A stretch of DNA of 64,000 bases from Chitinophagaceae bacterium (GTDB taxonomy: Bacteria > Bacteroidota > Bacteroidia > Chitinophagales > Chitinophagaceae): contig CANFLL010000001.1 of the NCBI GenBank assembly GCA_947447825.1, positions 162,303 through 226,302 on the forward strand. The letters run 5' to 3'. This document shows, piece by piece, positions 25,966 through 36,039 of the stretch; the first letter of the stretch is position 1, and every line of letters begins with the position of its first letter. Made by a program: the position numbers and the translations under genes. Under the pieces are notes generated by a model. That model was not told where the DNA came from. It worked only from the letters and a program-made list of their open reading frames with translations, and searched no databases.

Positions 25966-28900
25966 ATGCCCACAAGTTCATCTACAAAAGGGTTAAAATT
26001 TACCCGTCGCTTCACTAAAGAAGGTTCAAGTCCTTTCGATTTATTTGAATATGATTACCGTGATAGTGTTATCAAAAACCCATCAGGAGAGAAGGTTTTT
26101 GAAATGAACAATGTAGAAGTACCTAAACAATGGAGCCAAATTGCTACCGACATTCTTGCTCAAAAATATTTTCGTAAAGCGGGTGTTCCACAAGCAGATG
26201 GTTCTTTGGGAAGAGAAACTTCTGTTAAGCAAGTGGCGCACAGAATGGCAAATTGTTGGCGTGTATGGGGTGAACGCTATGGCTATTTTGCAACAAAGAA
26301 AGATGGGCAGGTGTTTTATGAAGAATTGGTGTATAGCATATTGAATCAAAGTTGCGTGCCTAATAGCCCTCAATGGTTCAATACTGGTTTGCATGAGAGT
26401 TATGGTATTACAGGAAAGCCGCAAGGACACTATTATGTTGATCCTAATGATGGCGCATTAAAAAAGTCAACTAACGCTTATGAACGTCCTCAACCACATG
26501 CTTGTTTCATATTGAGTGTAAGTGATGATTTGGTAAATGATGGTGGCATCATGGATTTGTGGGTTCGCGAAGCAAGAATTTTTAAGTATGGTAGTGGTGT
26601 TGGCACCAATTATTCTCAAGTTCGTGGTGCTGGTGAAAAGCTAAGTGGCGGTGGAACTTCGAGTGGGTTAATGAGCTTTTTGAAAATTGGTGATAGAGCA
26701 GCAGGAGCTATTAAAAGTGGTGGCACTACTCGCAGAGCCGCTAAGATGGTGTGCTTAGATTTGGATCATCCAGAAATAATGGAATTTATTAGCTGGAAAG
26801 CTAATGAGGAAAAGAAAGTAGCCGCTTTGGTTGCAGGTGGATATGAAAACAGCTATGAAGGAGAAGCTTATGGAACAGTATCTGGGCAAAACTCTAATAA
26901 TTCCCTTCGTATTCCTAATGAATTCTTTAAGCTTTTAGAACAAGATGGTGATTGGGAACTTAAAGCAAGAACCGATGGCAGGGTAATGAAGAAAATACCA
27001 GCAAGAGATGTGTGGAATCAGATCTCTCAAGCGGCTTGGGCTTGTGCGGATCCTGGAACACAATACGATACCACTATCAACGAATGGCATACCTGCCCAC
27101 AAGGTGGAAGAATCAATGCTTCGAATCCTTGTAGCGAGTATATGTTCTTGGATAATACTGCCTGTAATTTGGCGTCTATTAATCTTAGAAAATTCTTTGA
27201 CGAAGGCATCAATAAATTAGATATTGAAGGGCTTGAATATATAAGTCGTTTGTGGACTGTAGTGTTAGAAATTTCTGTTTTGATGGCTCAATTCCCTTCA
27301 AAGGAGGTAGCTCAGTTATCCTATGACTATAGAACACTTGGTTTAGGCTTTGCTAACTTAGGTACTATATTAATGATTAGTGGTATTCCTTATGATAGCG
27401 AAGAAGCAAGGGCAATTGCTGGTTCTATTACTGCTGTAATGACGGGTACAGCTTATAAAACATCTGCTGAGATGGCTTCTTTCCTTGGAGCCTTTGATAA
27501 ATACGAAGAAAATAAAAAAGACATGCTGCGTGTGATGAGAAATCACCGCGCTGCTGCTTATGATGCCAGCGATGCTTATGATGGATTGGAAATAAAACCA
27601 ATTGGTATCAATGCAAAGTATTGTCCAGCCCCATTATTGAAAGCTGCTACCAAAGCATGGGATGATGCAGTGCAATTGGGCGAAAAATATGGCTATCGTA
27701 ATGCACAAACTACCGTAATTGCCCCAACTGGTACCATTGGTTTGGTGATGGATTGCGACACTACGGGTGTTGAGCCTGATTTTGCTTTAGTTAAGTTCAA
27801 GAAATTGAGTGGTGGCGGATATTTTAAAATTATTAACGGTGCAGTGCCAAATGCCATGAAAACACTGGGCTATAGTCAGGTAGAAATTGATGCAATTGAA
27901 AAATATGCAGTAGGTGCAGGCTCTTTCGAAGGTGCTCCGTTCATCAATCCAGCTACATTGGCCGCTAAAGGTTTTTTGCCTGATGAAATTGCTAAACTAA
28001 ATGCTGCTGCTAAGGCTGCTTTCGAGATAGGTTTTGTGTTTAATAGGTACAGTTTAGGTGATGATTGCCTGAAACGTCTTGGTTTTACTGAAGAACAATT
28101 CAGTGATTGGAGCTTTAATATGTTGGAAGGACTTGGTTTTACAGACGAAGAAATTGATGCTGCTAACGATTATGTTTGTGGATCGATGACGGTGGAAGGA
28201 GCTCCTTATTTGAAAGATAAAGATTTGGCAGTGTTCGATTGTGCCAATAAATGCGGCAAAAAAGGTGAACGTTTCATTCATGCACATGGGCATATCCGCA
28301 TGATGGCAGCTTGTCAACCTTTTCTAAGTGGAGCTATTTCTAAAACCATCAATCTTCCCCATGAAGCAACGGTTGAAGAAATAGCTGATTGTTATAAAAT
28401 GAGTTGGGAACTAGGACTAAAGGCAAATGCTTTGTATCGTGATGGCTCTAAACTATCTCAACCATTGAGCAATAAGTCTGACAAGAAAAAGAAAGAGGAT
28501 AAAGAAGAAGATTCAAGTTCCAAATTACTAGATACCAGTAACCAAGAACCATTAACTAGCAACCAGCAACTTGAAACCAACATGGTTGACCTTGCTTCTT
28601 TATCTGTAGAAGATTTATTAGGAGAAATTACTAAACGGATGGCTGCTTCAACGGATACGAAGTTGAAACGTGAGTTATCCATGATAGTTGAACGCAAAAA
28701 ACTTCCTGCTAAACGTAAAGGATATACACAGAAAGCAAAGATCAATGGTCAGGTATTATTCCTTAGAACTGGCGAATATGCCGATGGGACATTGGGCGAA
28801 ATCTTTATTGATTTGGCCAAAGAAGGTTCTACCCTCCGCAGCTTAATGAATTGTTTTGCCATTGCCGTGTCTGTTGGTTTGCAATATGGTGTGCCTTTGG

Positions 28901-29322
28901 AGGAGTTTGTAGAGAAATTTGTTTTCACTAAATTCGAACCTGCCGGCATGGTAGATCATCCGAATATTAAAACAACTACTTCTTTGGTAGATTTTGTTTT
29001 CCGTGCCTTAGCATTCGATTATTTAGATAGAACAGACTTAGTGCATGTGTTGAATAAACCAGAGATAAGCAACAATGATGTTACGGAGGTTTCTTTTATG
29101 GGAAAGCCAGAACTAAGTGCTATTAGAATTGCTCCAACGTTGCAACCTCAAAAGTCAGTTACTGCTAAAATGGAAGTTAGTAATGGATTAGATGCGGTGA
29201 ATGCGGCTTCTAAAAGTATGCAGAGTGATGCACCAAGTTGTAATACGTGTGGGCATATCACCATTCGCAGCGGAACTTGCTACAAATGCTTAAACTGTGG
29301 TAACAGTATGGGTTGTAGCTAA
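25966..29322 (+). CDS. nrdJ: Vitamin B12-dependent (class II) ribonucleoside-diphosphate reductase
   Basis: About 1118 residues from the ATG at 25966; the longer frame from 25933 adds eleven residues. It reduces ribonucleotides to deoxyribonucleotides using adenosylcobalamin. Visible hallmarks are the N-terminal region [11 protein letters not shown] and CFILSVSDD, the substrate-loop [24 protein letters not shown] (two blocks), ANCWRVWG, and [21 protein letters not shown] (two blocks). The C-terminal zinc-ribbon tail reads [12 protein letters not shown] ... [14 protein letters not shown], which carries the redox cysteines. A low-complexity Lys/Glu/Ser linker precedes a 63-bp in-frame heptad-repeat tract (28516-28578). 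A strong terminator follows. Confidence 0.97.
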   Translation: MPTSSSTKGLKFTRRFTKEGSSPFDLFEYDYRDSVIKNPSGEKVFEMNNVEVPKQWSQIATDILAQKYFRKAGVPQADGSLGRETSVKQVAHRMANCWRVWGERYGYFATKKDGQVFYEELVYSILNQSCVPNSPQWFNTGLHESYGITGKPQGHYYVDPNDGALKKSTNAYERPQPHACFILSVSDDLVNDGGIMDLWVREARIFKYGSGVGTNYSQVRGAGEKLSGGGTSSGLMSFLKIGDRAAGAIKSGGTTRRAAKMVCLDLDHPEIMEFISWKANEEKKVAALVAGGYENSYEGEAYGTVSGQNSNNSLRIPNEFFKLLEQDGDWELKARTDGRVMKKIPARDVWNQISQAAWACADPGTQYDTTINEWHTCPQGGRINASNPCSEYMFLDNTACNLASINLRKFFDEGINKLDIEGLEYISRLWTVVLEISVLMAQFPSKEVAQLSYDYRTLGLGFANLGTILMISGIPYDSEEARAIAGSITAVMTGTAYKTSAEMASFLGAFDKYEENKKDMLRVMRNHRAAAYDASDAYDGLEIKPIGINAKYCPAPLLKAATKAWDDAVQLGEKYGYRNAQTTVIAPTGTIGLVMDCDTTGVEPDFALVKFKKLSGGGYFKIINGAVPNAMKTLGYSQVEIDAIEKYAVGAGSFEGAPFINPATLAAKGFLPDEIAKLNAAAKAAFEIGFVFNRYSLGDDCLKRLGFTEEQFSDWSFNMLEGLGFTDEEIDAANDYVCGSMTVEGAPYLKDKDLAVFDCANKCGKKGERFIHAHGHIRMMAACQPFLSGAISKTINLPHEATVEEIADCYKMSWELGLKANALYRDGSKLSQPLSNKSDKKKKEDKEEDSSSKLLDTSNQEPLTSNQQLETNMVDLASLSVEDLLGEITKRMAASTDTKLKRELSMIVERKKLPAKRKGYTQKAKINGQVLFLRTGEYADGTLGEIFIDLAKEGSTLRSLMNCFAIAVSVGLQYGVPLEEFVEKFVFTKFEPAGMVDHPNIKTTTSLVDFVFRALAFDYLDRTDLVHVLNKPEISNNDVTEVSFMGKPELSAIRIAPTLQPQKSVTAKMEVSNGLDAVNAASKSMQSDAPSCNTCGHITIRSGTCYKCLNCGNSMGCS
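28516..28578 (+). repeat. Heptad repeat tract inside nrdJ (9 units, 63 bp)
   Basis: Nine 7-bp units, most matching the form A-N-N-A-A-C-C (AGATACC, AGTAACC, AAGAACC, AGCAACC), run from 28516 to 28578. That is 21 codons, so the frame is kept. It encodes a Ser/Asn/Gln/Leu/Thr-rich linker. Confidence 0.8.
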
Positions 29323-29351
29323 TAATTTCTCAATCAACGAAACGGAAATAC

Positions 29352-29397
29352 AAGGATTAGAAAGTATGCAATAGGAGAAGCATACTTTCTAATCCTT
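29352..29397 (+). terminator. Terminator of nrdJ
   Basis: Perfect 18-bp arms (AAGGATTAGAAAGTATGC and its complement) surround a 10-base loop, followed by a T-rich stretch. It lies 30 bp after the nrdJ stop. Confidence 0.85.
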
Positions 29398-29538
29398 ATT
29401 TCTTTATGTGCTATCTGTGGCAACTTTGCTTCCGTAAATCAATAAAAAATGCCATTGATGCACAGAGAAAACCGAGAAGAGAATATTAGATAAATCGAGG
29501 AAGCAGTCTAATATAAGTTTAATCAATAATTAAGGTTG

Positions 29539-29565
29539 TTTGTACATGCAATATCTTTTATTTTG
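29539..29565 (+). promoter_or_regulatory. Candidate promoter of the 29.6-kb small gene
   Basis: TTTG at 29539-29542 and TATTTTG at 29559-29565, with a 16-bp spacer, approximate the Bacteroidota -33/-7 pattern. The ATG at 29593 follows by 27 bases. Confidence 0.45.
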
Positions 29566-29592
29566 CACATCTCCCAAACGGTAGCAATAATA

Positions 29593-29964
29593 ATGAAGAA
29601 TATACTAATACTTGCCTCGCTAACATTTGTCTTGGTTTTAAAAGGGACAACTTTGTCTGCACAAACACCAGAAGCAACTTTTGTAGCCGGTAATAGTTTA
29701 CAAAAAACTGACATAATTCGCCTTCAAATTAAAGATGATTTAAAGCTTGCAGAATCTAAGTTTGATTCAGTTTCTGTAATCCAGAAAGATTATCAAGCAA
29801 AGGTGAAACAAGTTTCTCAAGATAAAAAGCTTACGGAGCCCTTAAAGCAAAAGCGATTAAAGGAATTGTCTGAAGCCAAATCAAAACACCTTAAAGCAGC
29901 AGGATTAGACGAGGCAGAAGTAAAAAAGGTAGAAACCTATTTTCAACGCAAAAGCTTTCCTTAA
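29593..29964 (+). CDS. Small secreted, Lys/Gln-rich helical protein
   Basis: About 123 residues from ATG 29593, chosen because it opens a signal peptide (MKNILILASLTFVLVLKG...LSAQ); the upstream ATG at 29536 overlaps the promoter. The mature part is charged and predicted helical, with an SxxQKDYQAKVKQVSQDKKL segment and a LKQKRLKELSEAKSKHLKAAGL block suggestive of a coiled coil. No family is recognised. It ends 15 bp before the convergent FAD oxidoreductase. Confidence 0.75.
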   Translation: MKNILILASLTFVLVLKGTTLSAQTPEATFVAGNSLQKTDIIRLQIKDDLKLAESKFDSVSVIQKDYQAKVKQVSQDKKLTEPLKQKRLKELSEAKSKHLKAAGLDEAEVKKVETYFQRKSFP

Positions 29965-29978
29965 TTAATGTTTATCCA

Positions 29979-31037
29979 CTATCTACTCAATATCCTAGTG
30001 AATCTTTTTATGTCTGCAAGAGGATTTATCGGTTCATTTTTCAACATATTTTCTACTAATTGATGGGCAAAATAAGGAGCTAGTGAACAACCTTTGGTTC
30101 CCATGCCATTCAATATCCCAACGGATGGATGTTTAGGATGAAAGCCCACAAAGGGTCGTCTTTCCAGATTGGCAGGTCTTTCGGTAGCAATGTGATCCAT
30201 AATATTAAAAGGTAGTTTCAACCAATGTTTTAGCAATAATTCCACTTTTTCCCTAAAAGCTTGCGAAGGAAGTAAGTCTTTAAAATTCCATTCGTAAGTT
30301 GAACCCACCCACCATAAATCTTCTTTCCAAGGCACAAGGCTAAGGCCATGTTTATAAATATTTGTTCTGGGCAATCCCTTTATTTCCACAATCACTGCCT
30401 CGCCTTTATTTTTTGCATAAGGAAGCAATTTGAAATAGGGGTTATCAAATCCTTTTGTGCCATCACAAAAAATTATTCTGTCGGCAGTAATACCATTATA
30501 AACAATAGATTGAGTTTCAGTAAAAGATAAATCAGAGAAATTACAAACTTCTTCTAGTACACTATCTTGTGCTTTTAATTCATTGTGCCAACCAGCAATT
30601 AACAAATGCAAGTCTATCAGAAAGCAAGGATTTATTTCTCCTGTGCCAAAAGGGATTTCGAAGTATTGACGATAGTAATCTTCATTTTCAGGAAACCGAA
30701 GGTATTTGTTTTCGATAGGTTGTCTTTCCTCGAAGGCGAGTTTCATTTGTGGGGTGGGATGAAAGTCGAGAATATTCTTCTGGGTAATAATTTCAATGCC
30801 TAAATGTTTTCCTATCGCAGAATATGCTTCAAAAGCAAAGGGTAATAGGGTGTCAATCATCCAAGTGGTTACGATACGTCTTCCCGTCACTGGATTAATC
30901 ACTCCACTAGCCACTTTAGAAGCGGAGAACGGTTGCGAATCATCAATCACTAAAACCTTTTTACCTGCTTTAATCAAGTTCCAACTTAAAAAAGTACCCG
31001 AAACGCCTTGCCCTACAATTATATAATCTACTTTCAT
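29979..31037 (-). CDS. FAD-dependent oxidoreductase (DAO/glycine-oxidase-like)
   Basis: 352 residues. The N-terminal dinucleotide-binding motif is VGQGVSGTFLSWNL (GxGxSG) followed by VLVIDD, the usual FAD ribose contact. Later blocks are GEAVIVEIKGLP, WWVGSTYEWN and the C-terminal FAD-binding GILNGMGTKGCSLAPYFA. These fit the D-amino-acid oxidase / glycine oxidase / ThiO superfamily. The oxidised substrate cannot be assigned. It is a stand-alone gene between convergent 29593-29964 and divergent array D. Confidence 0.88.
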   Translation of the reverse strand: MKVDYIIVGQGVSGTFLSWNLIKAGKKVLVIDDSQPFSASKVASGVINPVTGRRIVTTWMIDTLLPFAFEAYSAIGKHLGIEIITQKNILDFHPTPQMKLAFEERQPIENKYLRFPENEDYYRQYFEIPFGTGEINPCFLIDLHLLIAGWHNELKAQDSVLEEVCNFSDLSFTETQSIVYNGITADRIIFCDGTKGFDNPYFKLLPYAKNKGEAVIVEIKGLPRTNIYKHGLSLVPWKEDLWWVGSTYEWNFKDLLPSQAFREKVELLLKHWLKLPFNIMDHIATERPANLERRPFVGFHPKHPSVGILNGMGTKGCSLAPYFAHQLVENMLKNEPINPLADIKRFTRILSR

Positions 31038-31104
31038 ATTGGTTGCAAAGAAACAAAGGGGAAGGTATTATAGCATGACAATTGTTTGTAGAATAATTTT
31101 GTAT

Positions 31105-31167
31105 GAATTAGGATTTAAGGATTCTTAGGATTAATACTCTCACTCTTAATTATTCTAATCCTAATTC
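31105..31167. repeat. Inverted repeat upstream of array D
   Basis: GAATTAGGATT (31105-31115) pairs exactly with AATCCTAATTC (31157-31167); the loop repeats AGGATT several times. It could be a dispersed palindrome of the genome; function unknown. Confidence 0.6.
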
Positions 31168-31192
31168 AGATTAGATTGTTACTAAACTCCCC

Positions 31193-31375
31193 CAGATTCA
31201 CCAAAACCGAACAAGAATAGGTGTAGTCTGGGAGAGATTGGTATCATTCTTTCCTAGTTTCATCAAAACCAGACAAGAGTAGGTGCAGTCTGGTAGAGAT
31301 TGATACTAATCTTTACCAGAATTAGTAAAAGAGAGCTGACTTTATGTAAAATAGAGCTGACTTTGCCTTTTTTCA
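31193..31375. repeat. Intergenic repeat array D (~62-bp and 21-bp periods)
   Basis: Two 62-bp units start at 31199 and 31261 (CACCAAAACC / CATCAAAACC ... AGTCTGG ... AGAGATTG). A 21-bp direct repeat of AGAGCTGACTTT follows at 31332 and 31353. CTTTAC-N8-GTAAAG forms a further small hairpin. It lies in a divergent gap between the FAD oxidoreductase and the GH3 gene and belongs to the same array class as A-H by period and placement, with weaker conservation. Confidence 0.75.
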
Positions 31376-31750
31376 GCCTTCCATCTATCGAAAAATCAAT
31401 TTACTTCAGATGCCTCACTACAAATCTAAGTACTGAACTTACTCGCTGTTACCGTACGTGTCATCACAAATGGATTCTTTAAGATAGCTTGCCAATATTT
31501 TGTTCATTGCTTTAGTTATTGAATTATTAAGGATTCCTACACTTGATAATACTTTTACAGCATTGTTCCCTGCCAGCCTATTGAGGCATCCTTAAACTAC
31601 ACAAAATTTGGAGGTGCATTAATGAGTAATTACTACATTTTCTATCAATTGTTGGTGAATAACCCAAACGACGGCAAATGGATTGTGAAGAAAACATAAC
31701 CGATTGTTTTTACAGCAATTATTCAGCTCATTCATCCTATTATTCACTAC

Positions 31751-31784
31751 AAACGTTTTCGTAGATAGTCCGCAAACATTTGCG
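31751..31784. promoter_or_regulatory. Paired operator-like palindromes upstream of GH3
   Basis: AAACGTTTTCG (31751-31761) has an AACGTT core, and CGCAAACATTTGCG (31771-31784) has perfect 6-bp arms around CA. Both lie 47-80 bp upstream of the chosen GH3 start. They look like binding sites for a dimeric regulator, possibly LacI- or CRP-like. Confidence 0.45.
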
Positions 31785-31830
31785 TTTATTTCTGATTTTT
31801 GTTGGGTTACTAACAGCTCAATTGCCCTCT

Positions 31831-34248
31831 ATGATTTTTCGCCCTAAACTACTAGCGGTTCTCCCTTTGTTTACTTTATTGTTTTCTACTTCTCCATTTG
31901 CTCAGGTAGACAACTCTTCCATCTATAAGAATGGTTGGACAGACTTCAATAAAAACGGCAAGAAAGACGTTTTCGAAGATCCTTCGCAACCAGTTGAGAA
32001 GAGGGTGGCGGATTTACTTTCGCAAATGAATCTCGATGAAAAGACCTGTCAATTGGCAACATTGTATGGTTATGGAAGGGTGTTGAAAGATGAATTGCCT
32101 ACGCCGGGTTGGAAACAAAAAATATGGAAAGATGGTATTGCCAATATTGATGAGCAACTCACTTCCTGTACTGGTCGTCCTAAAACCTATACTAAATATT
32201 CCTTTCCTTACAGTCGTCATGCAGAAGCTATCAATACTATTCAGAAATGGTTTATTGAAGAGACTCATTTAGGTATCCCCGTAGATTTTACTGATGAAGG
32301 CATTCATGGCTTAGAAAATGAAAAAGCGACTGCCCTGCCCGCGCCTATTGCCATGGGATGCACTTGGGATAAGAACTTGATACTAAAAGCGGGTCACATA
32401 GTAGGTAGGGAAGCGAAGGCATTGGGCTATACTAATGTGTACACGCCAATACTCGATTTATCTCGCGATCCTCGTTGGGGTAGAGTGGTGGAAACTTATG
32501 GCGAAGACCCTTTTCTAATTGCAGAATTGGGTAAAAGTATGGTGCTTGGCGTGCAAAGTGAGGGTGTGGCATCTACGCTAAAACACTATTGTGCCTATAG
32601 CATTCCGAAAGGTGGTCGTGATGGTAATGCCCGCACGGATCCACATATTTCGCCGAGAGAATTGTTTAATATGTACCTCTATCCTTACGAAAGAATTATT
32701 AAGGAAGCGCACCCAATGGGGGTAATGAGCAGCTATAACGACTGGGATGGGATGGCAGTTACGGGTAGTTATTATTTCTTGACAGAACTACTAAGAGAGA
32801 AGTTTGGCTTTACCGGCTACATTGTTAGCGATAGTGATGCAGTGGAGTTTCTGTTTACCAAACACCATGTAGCTAAAGATAGTGCCGATGCGGTTAGACT
32901 TTCGTTGGAGGCAGGGCTTAATGTACGTACCAACTTTGAGCAACCAGAAACCTTCATTTTGCCAGCAAGAAAGCTAGTAAAAGAAGGGCGGTTGAGCATG
33001 AACACCATCGACAAGAGGGTGAGTGAAGTGTTGAGTGTTAAGTTTAGGATGGGTCTTTTCGATCATCCTTATGTTGATCCTAAAAAAGCAGATGAAGTAG
33101 TGTATAATGCAGATGCCAAAGCGTTCTCTAAACAAATATCAAAGGAAGTATTGGTGTTATTGAAAAATGAAAACCACTTGCTTCCATTAGATAAAAATAA
33201 TATTAAAAACATATTGGTTACTGGTCCGCTTGCAAAGGATACGCAAACTTCCATAAGCCGTTATGGGCCTTACAATGTGAAGATTGTTTCTGTGTTGGAA
33301 GGACTTAAAAACTACTTGGGCAATGCGGCTAATGTGCAATATGCAAAAGGTTGCGATGCTTATGATAAAGACTGGCCAGAAAGCGAATTGTACCCTACCC
33401 CTATTACTGCCGATGAACAAAAAGGCATTGATGAGGCAGTAGAAAAAGCAAAATTATCAGACGTTATTATTGCAGTAGTGGGCGAAACAGAAGATCAGTT
33501 TGGCGAAAGCAGAAGCCGTACTAACCTCGATTTAACTGGCAGACAATTGCAACTATTGCAAGCATTATACGCTACTGGCAAGCCGGTAGTTGCAGTACTT
33601 ATCAACGGTCAGCCACTAACCATTAATTGGCCGAACAAATATTTGCCAGCCATCATCGAGGCTTGGTGTCCGGGTGCTGAGGGCGGTAATGCCATTGCCG
33701 AAACCTTGTTTGGGGACAATAATCCAGGCGGTAAATTGTCTATGACATTCCCAAAATCTGTGGGACAAATTGAGTTAAACTTTCCTTTCAAACCTAGTTC
33801 TCATGCTGGTCAGCCTGGTGATGGACCTAATGGATTTGGTAAAACCAATGTATTTGGAGCATTGTATCCTTTTGGTTATGGATTGAGCTACACCACTTTT
33901 AAATATAGCAATCTGGTGGTTACCCCCGAAAAGCAAACACCGAAAGGGAATATAGAAATTTCGGTAGATGTTACCAATACCGGTAGCAGAAAAGGTGATG
34001 AAGTAGTACAATTGTATTTTAAACAAGAAACAAGTAGTGTTACCGTTTACGAATCTCAGTTGAGGGGTTTTGAAAGGATTACACTAGCACCCAATGAAAC
34101 AAAAACAGTTCATTTTACCTTGAGCCCAAAAGATATTTCTTTGCTAGATAAGAACATGAAAGAAGTGGTAGAACCCGGTAAGTTTCAGGTGTTGATTGGT
34201 AGTTCGAGCGAGGATATTAGGGTGAAGAAGCAGTTTGTAATTGAATAA
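31831..34248 (+). CDS. Secreted GH3 beta-glucosidase
   Basis: 805 residues from ATG 31831, which gives a signal peptide (MIFRPKLLAVLPLFTLLFSTSPFAQ); an upstream TTG frame at 31780 is not needed. Three GH3 parts are visible: the TIM-barrel domain (TDEGIHGLE, KHYCAYSIPKGGRDG, and the nucleophile Asp334 in GYIVSDSDAVE), the alpha/beta sandwich (VVGETEDQFGESRSRTNLDL, GQPLTINW, GAEGGNAIAETLFGDNNPGG) and the C-terminal fibronectin-III-like domain (YPFGYGLSYTTFKYS, VTNTGSRKGDEVVQLYF). It hydrolyses terminal beta-glucosides, or xylosides in some family members. Operator-like palindromes lie upstream, array E lies downstream and uxuA follows. Confidence 0.95.
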   Translation: MIFRPKLLAVLPLFTLLFSTSPFAQVDNSSIYKNGWTDFNKNGKKDVFEDPSQPVEKRVADLLSQMNLDEKTCQLATLYGYGRVLKDELPTPGWKQKIWKDGIANIDEQLTSCTGRPKTYTKYSFPYSRHAEAINTIQKWFIEETHLGIPVDFTDEGIHGLENEKATALPAPIAMGCTWDKNLILKAGHIVGREAKALGYTNVYTPILDLSRDPRWGRVVETYGEDPFLIAELGKSMVLGVQSEGVASTLKHYCAYSIPKGGRDGNARTDPHISPRELFNMYLYPYERIIKEAHPMGVMSSYNDWDGMAVTGSYYFLTELLREKFGFTGYIVSDSDAVEFLFTKHHVAKDSADAVRLSLEAGLNVRTNFEQPETFILPARKLVKEGRLSMNTIDKRVSEVLSVKFRMGLFDHPYVDPKKADEVVYNADAKAFSKQISKEVLVLLKNENHLLPLDKNNIKNILVTGPLAKDTQTSISRYGPYNVKIVSVLEGLKNYLGNAANVQYAKGCDAYDKDWPESELYPTPITADEQKGIDEAVEKAKLSDVIIAVVGETEDQFGESRSRTNLDLTGRQLQLLQALYATGKPVVAVLINGQPLTINWPNKYLPAIIEAWCPGAEGGNAIAETLFGDNNPGGKLSMTFPKSVGQIELNFPFKPSSHAGQPGDGPNGFGKTNVFGALYPFGYGLSYTTFKYSNLVVTPEKQTPKGNIEISVDVTNTGSRKGDEVVQLYFKQETSSVTVYESQLRGFERITLAPNETKTVHFTLSPKDISLLDKNMKEVVEPGKFQVLIGSSSEDIRVKKQFVIE

Positions 34249-34308
34249 AACAGTTCTTTGCAATAGCATTTTAGGTATTTCAGAGGCTTAATTGCCTTAA
34301 AATAAGAC

Positions 34309-34497
34309 TTGCCGCAAGGGCTGCGGCAGTTGCCGCAAGAGCTGCGGCAGTTGCTGGAAGGGCTGCGGCGGTTGCTGGAAGAGCTGCGGCAGTTGCTAGA
34401 AGAGCTGCGGCAGTTGCTGGAAGGGCTGCGGCAGTTGCTGGAAGGCTTGCGGCAGTTGCTGGAAGAGCTGCGGCAGTTGCTGGAAGGCTTGCGGCAA
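34309..34497. repeat. 21-bp-period intergenic array E (9 units)
   Basis: Nine exact-length 21-bp units run from 34309 to 34497. The core is GCTGCGGCAG, preceded by TTGCTGGAAG or TTGCCGCAAG. In the first units GCCGCA-N5-TGCGGC forms an inverted repeat. The G+C content far exceeds that of neighbouring DNA. Because 21 is divisible by three, the frame is open and would encode a LRQLLEE heptad peptide, which I regard as incidental. The core is shared with array H. Confidence 0.95.
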
Positions 34498-34578
34498 CAG
34501 GTTTTAGAAGATATTCAATAATATTGGAAGGAATAAAAGTAGATTTTGGTCAAATGAAATAATTATAAATAGAAAACT

Positions 34579-35760
34579 ATGAGCACAAATAAGGCTAACA
34601 TGATGGAACAAACGATGCGTTGGTATGGTCCAAACGATCCAGTGAGTTTATGGGATATTAAACAAGCTGGTTGCACAGGCGTAGTGACTGCATTGCACCA
34701 CATCCCGAACGGACAAGTGTGGACTATTGAAGAAATAACAAAAAGAAAGGCTGAGATAGAATCAGTAGGACTTGCTTGGAGTGTGGTAGAAAGTGTGCCG
34801 GTACATGAGGGCATCAAAACACAAACGGGCAACTACAAAGACTATATAGAAAACTATAAAGCTTCCATCAAAAACCTTAGTGCTTGTGGGGTTAATGTAG
34901 TTACCTACAACTTTATGCCTGTACTAGATTGGACAAGAACCGACCTTGCCTACACCGTGCAAGATGGTAGTAAGGCTCTTCGTTTTGAGAAGGCTGCTTT
35001 TGTGGCATTTGATGTTTTTCAGTTGAAAAGAAAAGGAGCTGAGAAAGATTATACTCCCGAAGAATTAGCGCGTGCTGAAGCAAGATTTACCGCCATGACG
35101 GATGAAGAAAAAACATTGTTGCAACGAAACATTATAGCAGGATTGCCCGGAAGCGAAGAGAGCTTTACGCTCGAAAAGTTTCAGTTGGCTTTAGATGCTT
35201 ATGATGGTATTGATGCTAATAAACTAAGAGAACATTTGATTTATTTTTTGAAAGAAGTAATTCCTGTTGCCGATGCGGCAAATGTTAAGATGGTAATTCA
35301 TCCCGACGATCCTCCCTACAGCATCCTTGGTTTGCCAAGAATAGTTAGCACGGCAGCAGATGCTGAGGCTTTGTTTGCAGCCGTTCCATCGCTAAATAAT
35401 GGTTTGTGTTTCTGTACGGGTTCGTTTGGCGTTCGTCCAGATAATGATTTACCAGCCATGGTAAAACAGTTTGGCGACAGGATAAACTTCGTTCACCTGC
35501 GCAGTACTAAAAGAAATGAATTCGGAGATTTTTACGAAGACAATCACCTTGAAGGCGATGTAGATATGTATGCTGTGGTAAAAGAATTGGTAGCGGTAAT
35601 GAAAAAACGAAATGTATCCATTGCCATGCGCCCCGATCATGGACATCAGATGTTGGATGACCTTAAAAAGAAGACAAACCCAGGCTATTCGGGCATCGGC
35701 CGTTTGCGTGGATTAGCAGAATTGCGTGGATTGGAATTAGGAATAGTGAGGAGTTTATAA
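34579..35760 (+). CDS. uxuA: Mannonate dehydratase
   Basis: 393 residues, the usual length. It dehydrates D-mannonate to 2-keto-3-deoxygluconate in hexuronate catabolism. Family motifs seen are [43 protein letters not shown] (Mn/Fe site region), [36 protein letters not shown] and MRPDHGHQM. The HPDD, CTGS and PDHGH blocks hold the metal ligands and active-site residues. The gene fits with the PL17 lyase and the aldose epimerase in uronate metabolism, although uxaC/uxuB/kdgK partners are not adjacent. A weak hairpin follows. Confidence 0.96.
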   Translation: MSTNKANMMEQTMRWYGPNDPVSLWDIKQAGCTGVVTALHHIPNGQVWTIEEITKRKAEIESVGLAWSVVESVPVHEGIKTQTGNYKDYIENYKASIKNLSACGVNVVTYNFMPVLDWTRTDLAYTVQDGSKALRFEKAAFVAFDVFQLKRKGAEKDYTPEELARAEARFTAMTDEEKTLLQRNIIAGLPGSEESFTLEKFQLALDAYDGIDANKLREHLIYFLKEVIPVADAANVKMVIHPDDPPYSILGLPRIVSTAADAEALFAAVPSLNNGLCFCTGSFGVRPDNDLPAMVKQFGDRINFVHLRSTKRNEFGDFYEDNHLEGDVDMYAVVKELVAVMKKRNVSIAMRPDHGHQMLDDLKKKTNPGYSGIGRLRGLAELRGLELGIVRSL

Positions 35761-35775
35761 TTATTATTATTTGTT

Positions 35776-35809
35776 AGTGGTTAGGTGCAACATTGTATTA
35801 CTAACCACT
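35776..35809 (+). terminator. Weak hairpin after uxuA
   Basis: AGTGGTTAG (35776-35784) pairs with CTAACCACT (35801-35809) around a 16-base loop; the following T-run is poor. Confidence 0.4.
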
Positions 35810-36039
35810 TTCAACTAAATCTAACCTCATGTTATAATATTACAGAGTGGTCGGCATTCAATCCATGAGTTAATTAAGATGCTTTATAACTAGCTCGTCG
35901 TGACAAACCATGATTGAAGTAATAAGTTGTATTTTTTAAAATATTCTTTCCATTATTTCACTTAAAAATATTTCTATGATTGGTTAGGTTCTACTAATCA
36001 TTCATTATTACTACATTTACCGACAAACTTTTTAGAAGT

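Noticed and set aside
34309..34521. Open frame over array E encoding a LRQLLEE-repeat peptide
   Set aside because: A 21-bp repeat keeps a frame open by arithmetic. There is no start context or family match, and the same core appears in array H without a matching product.
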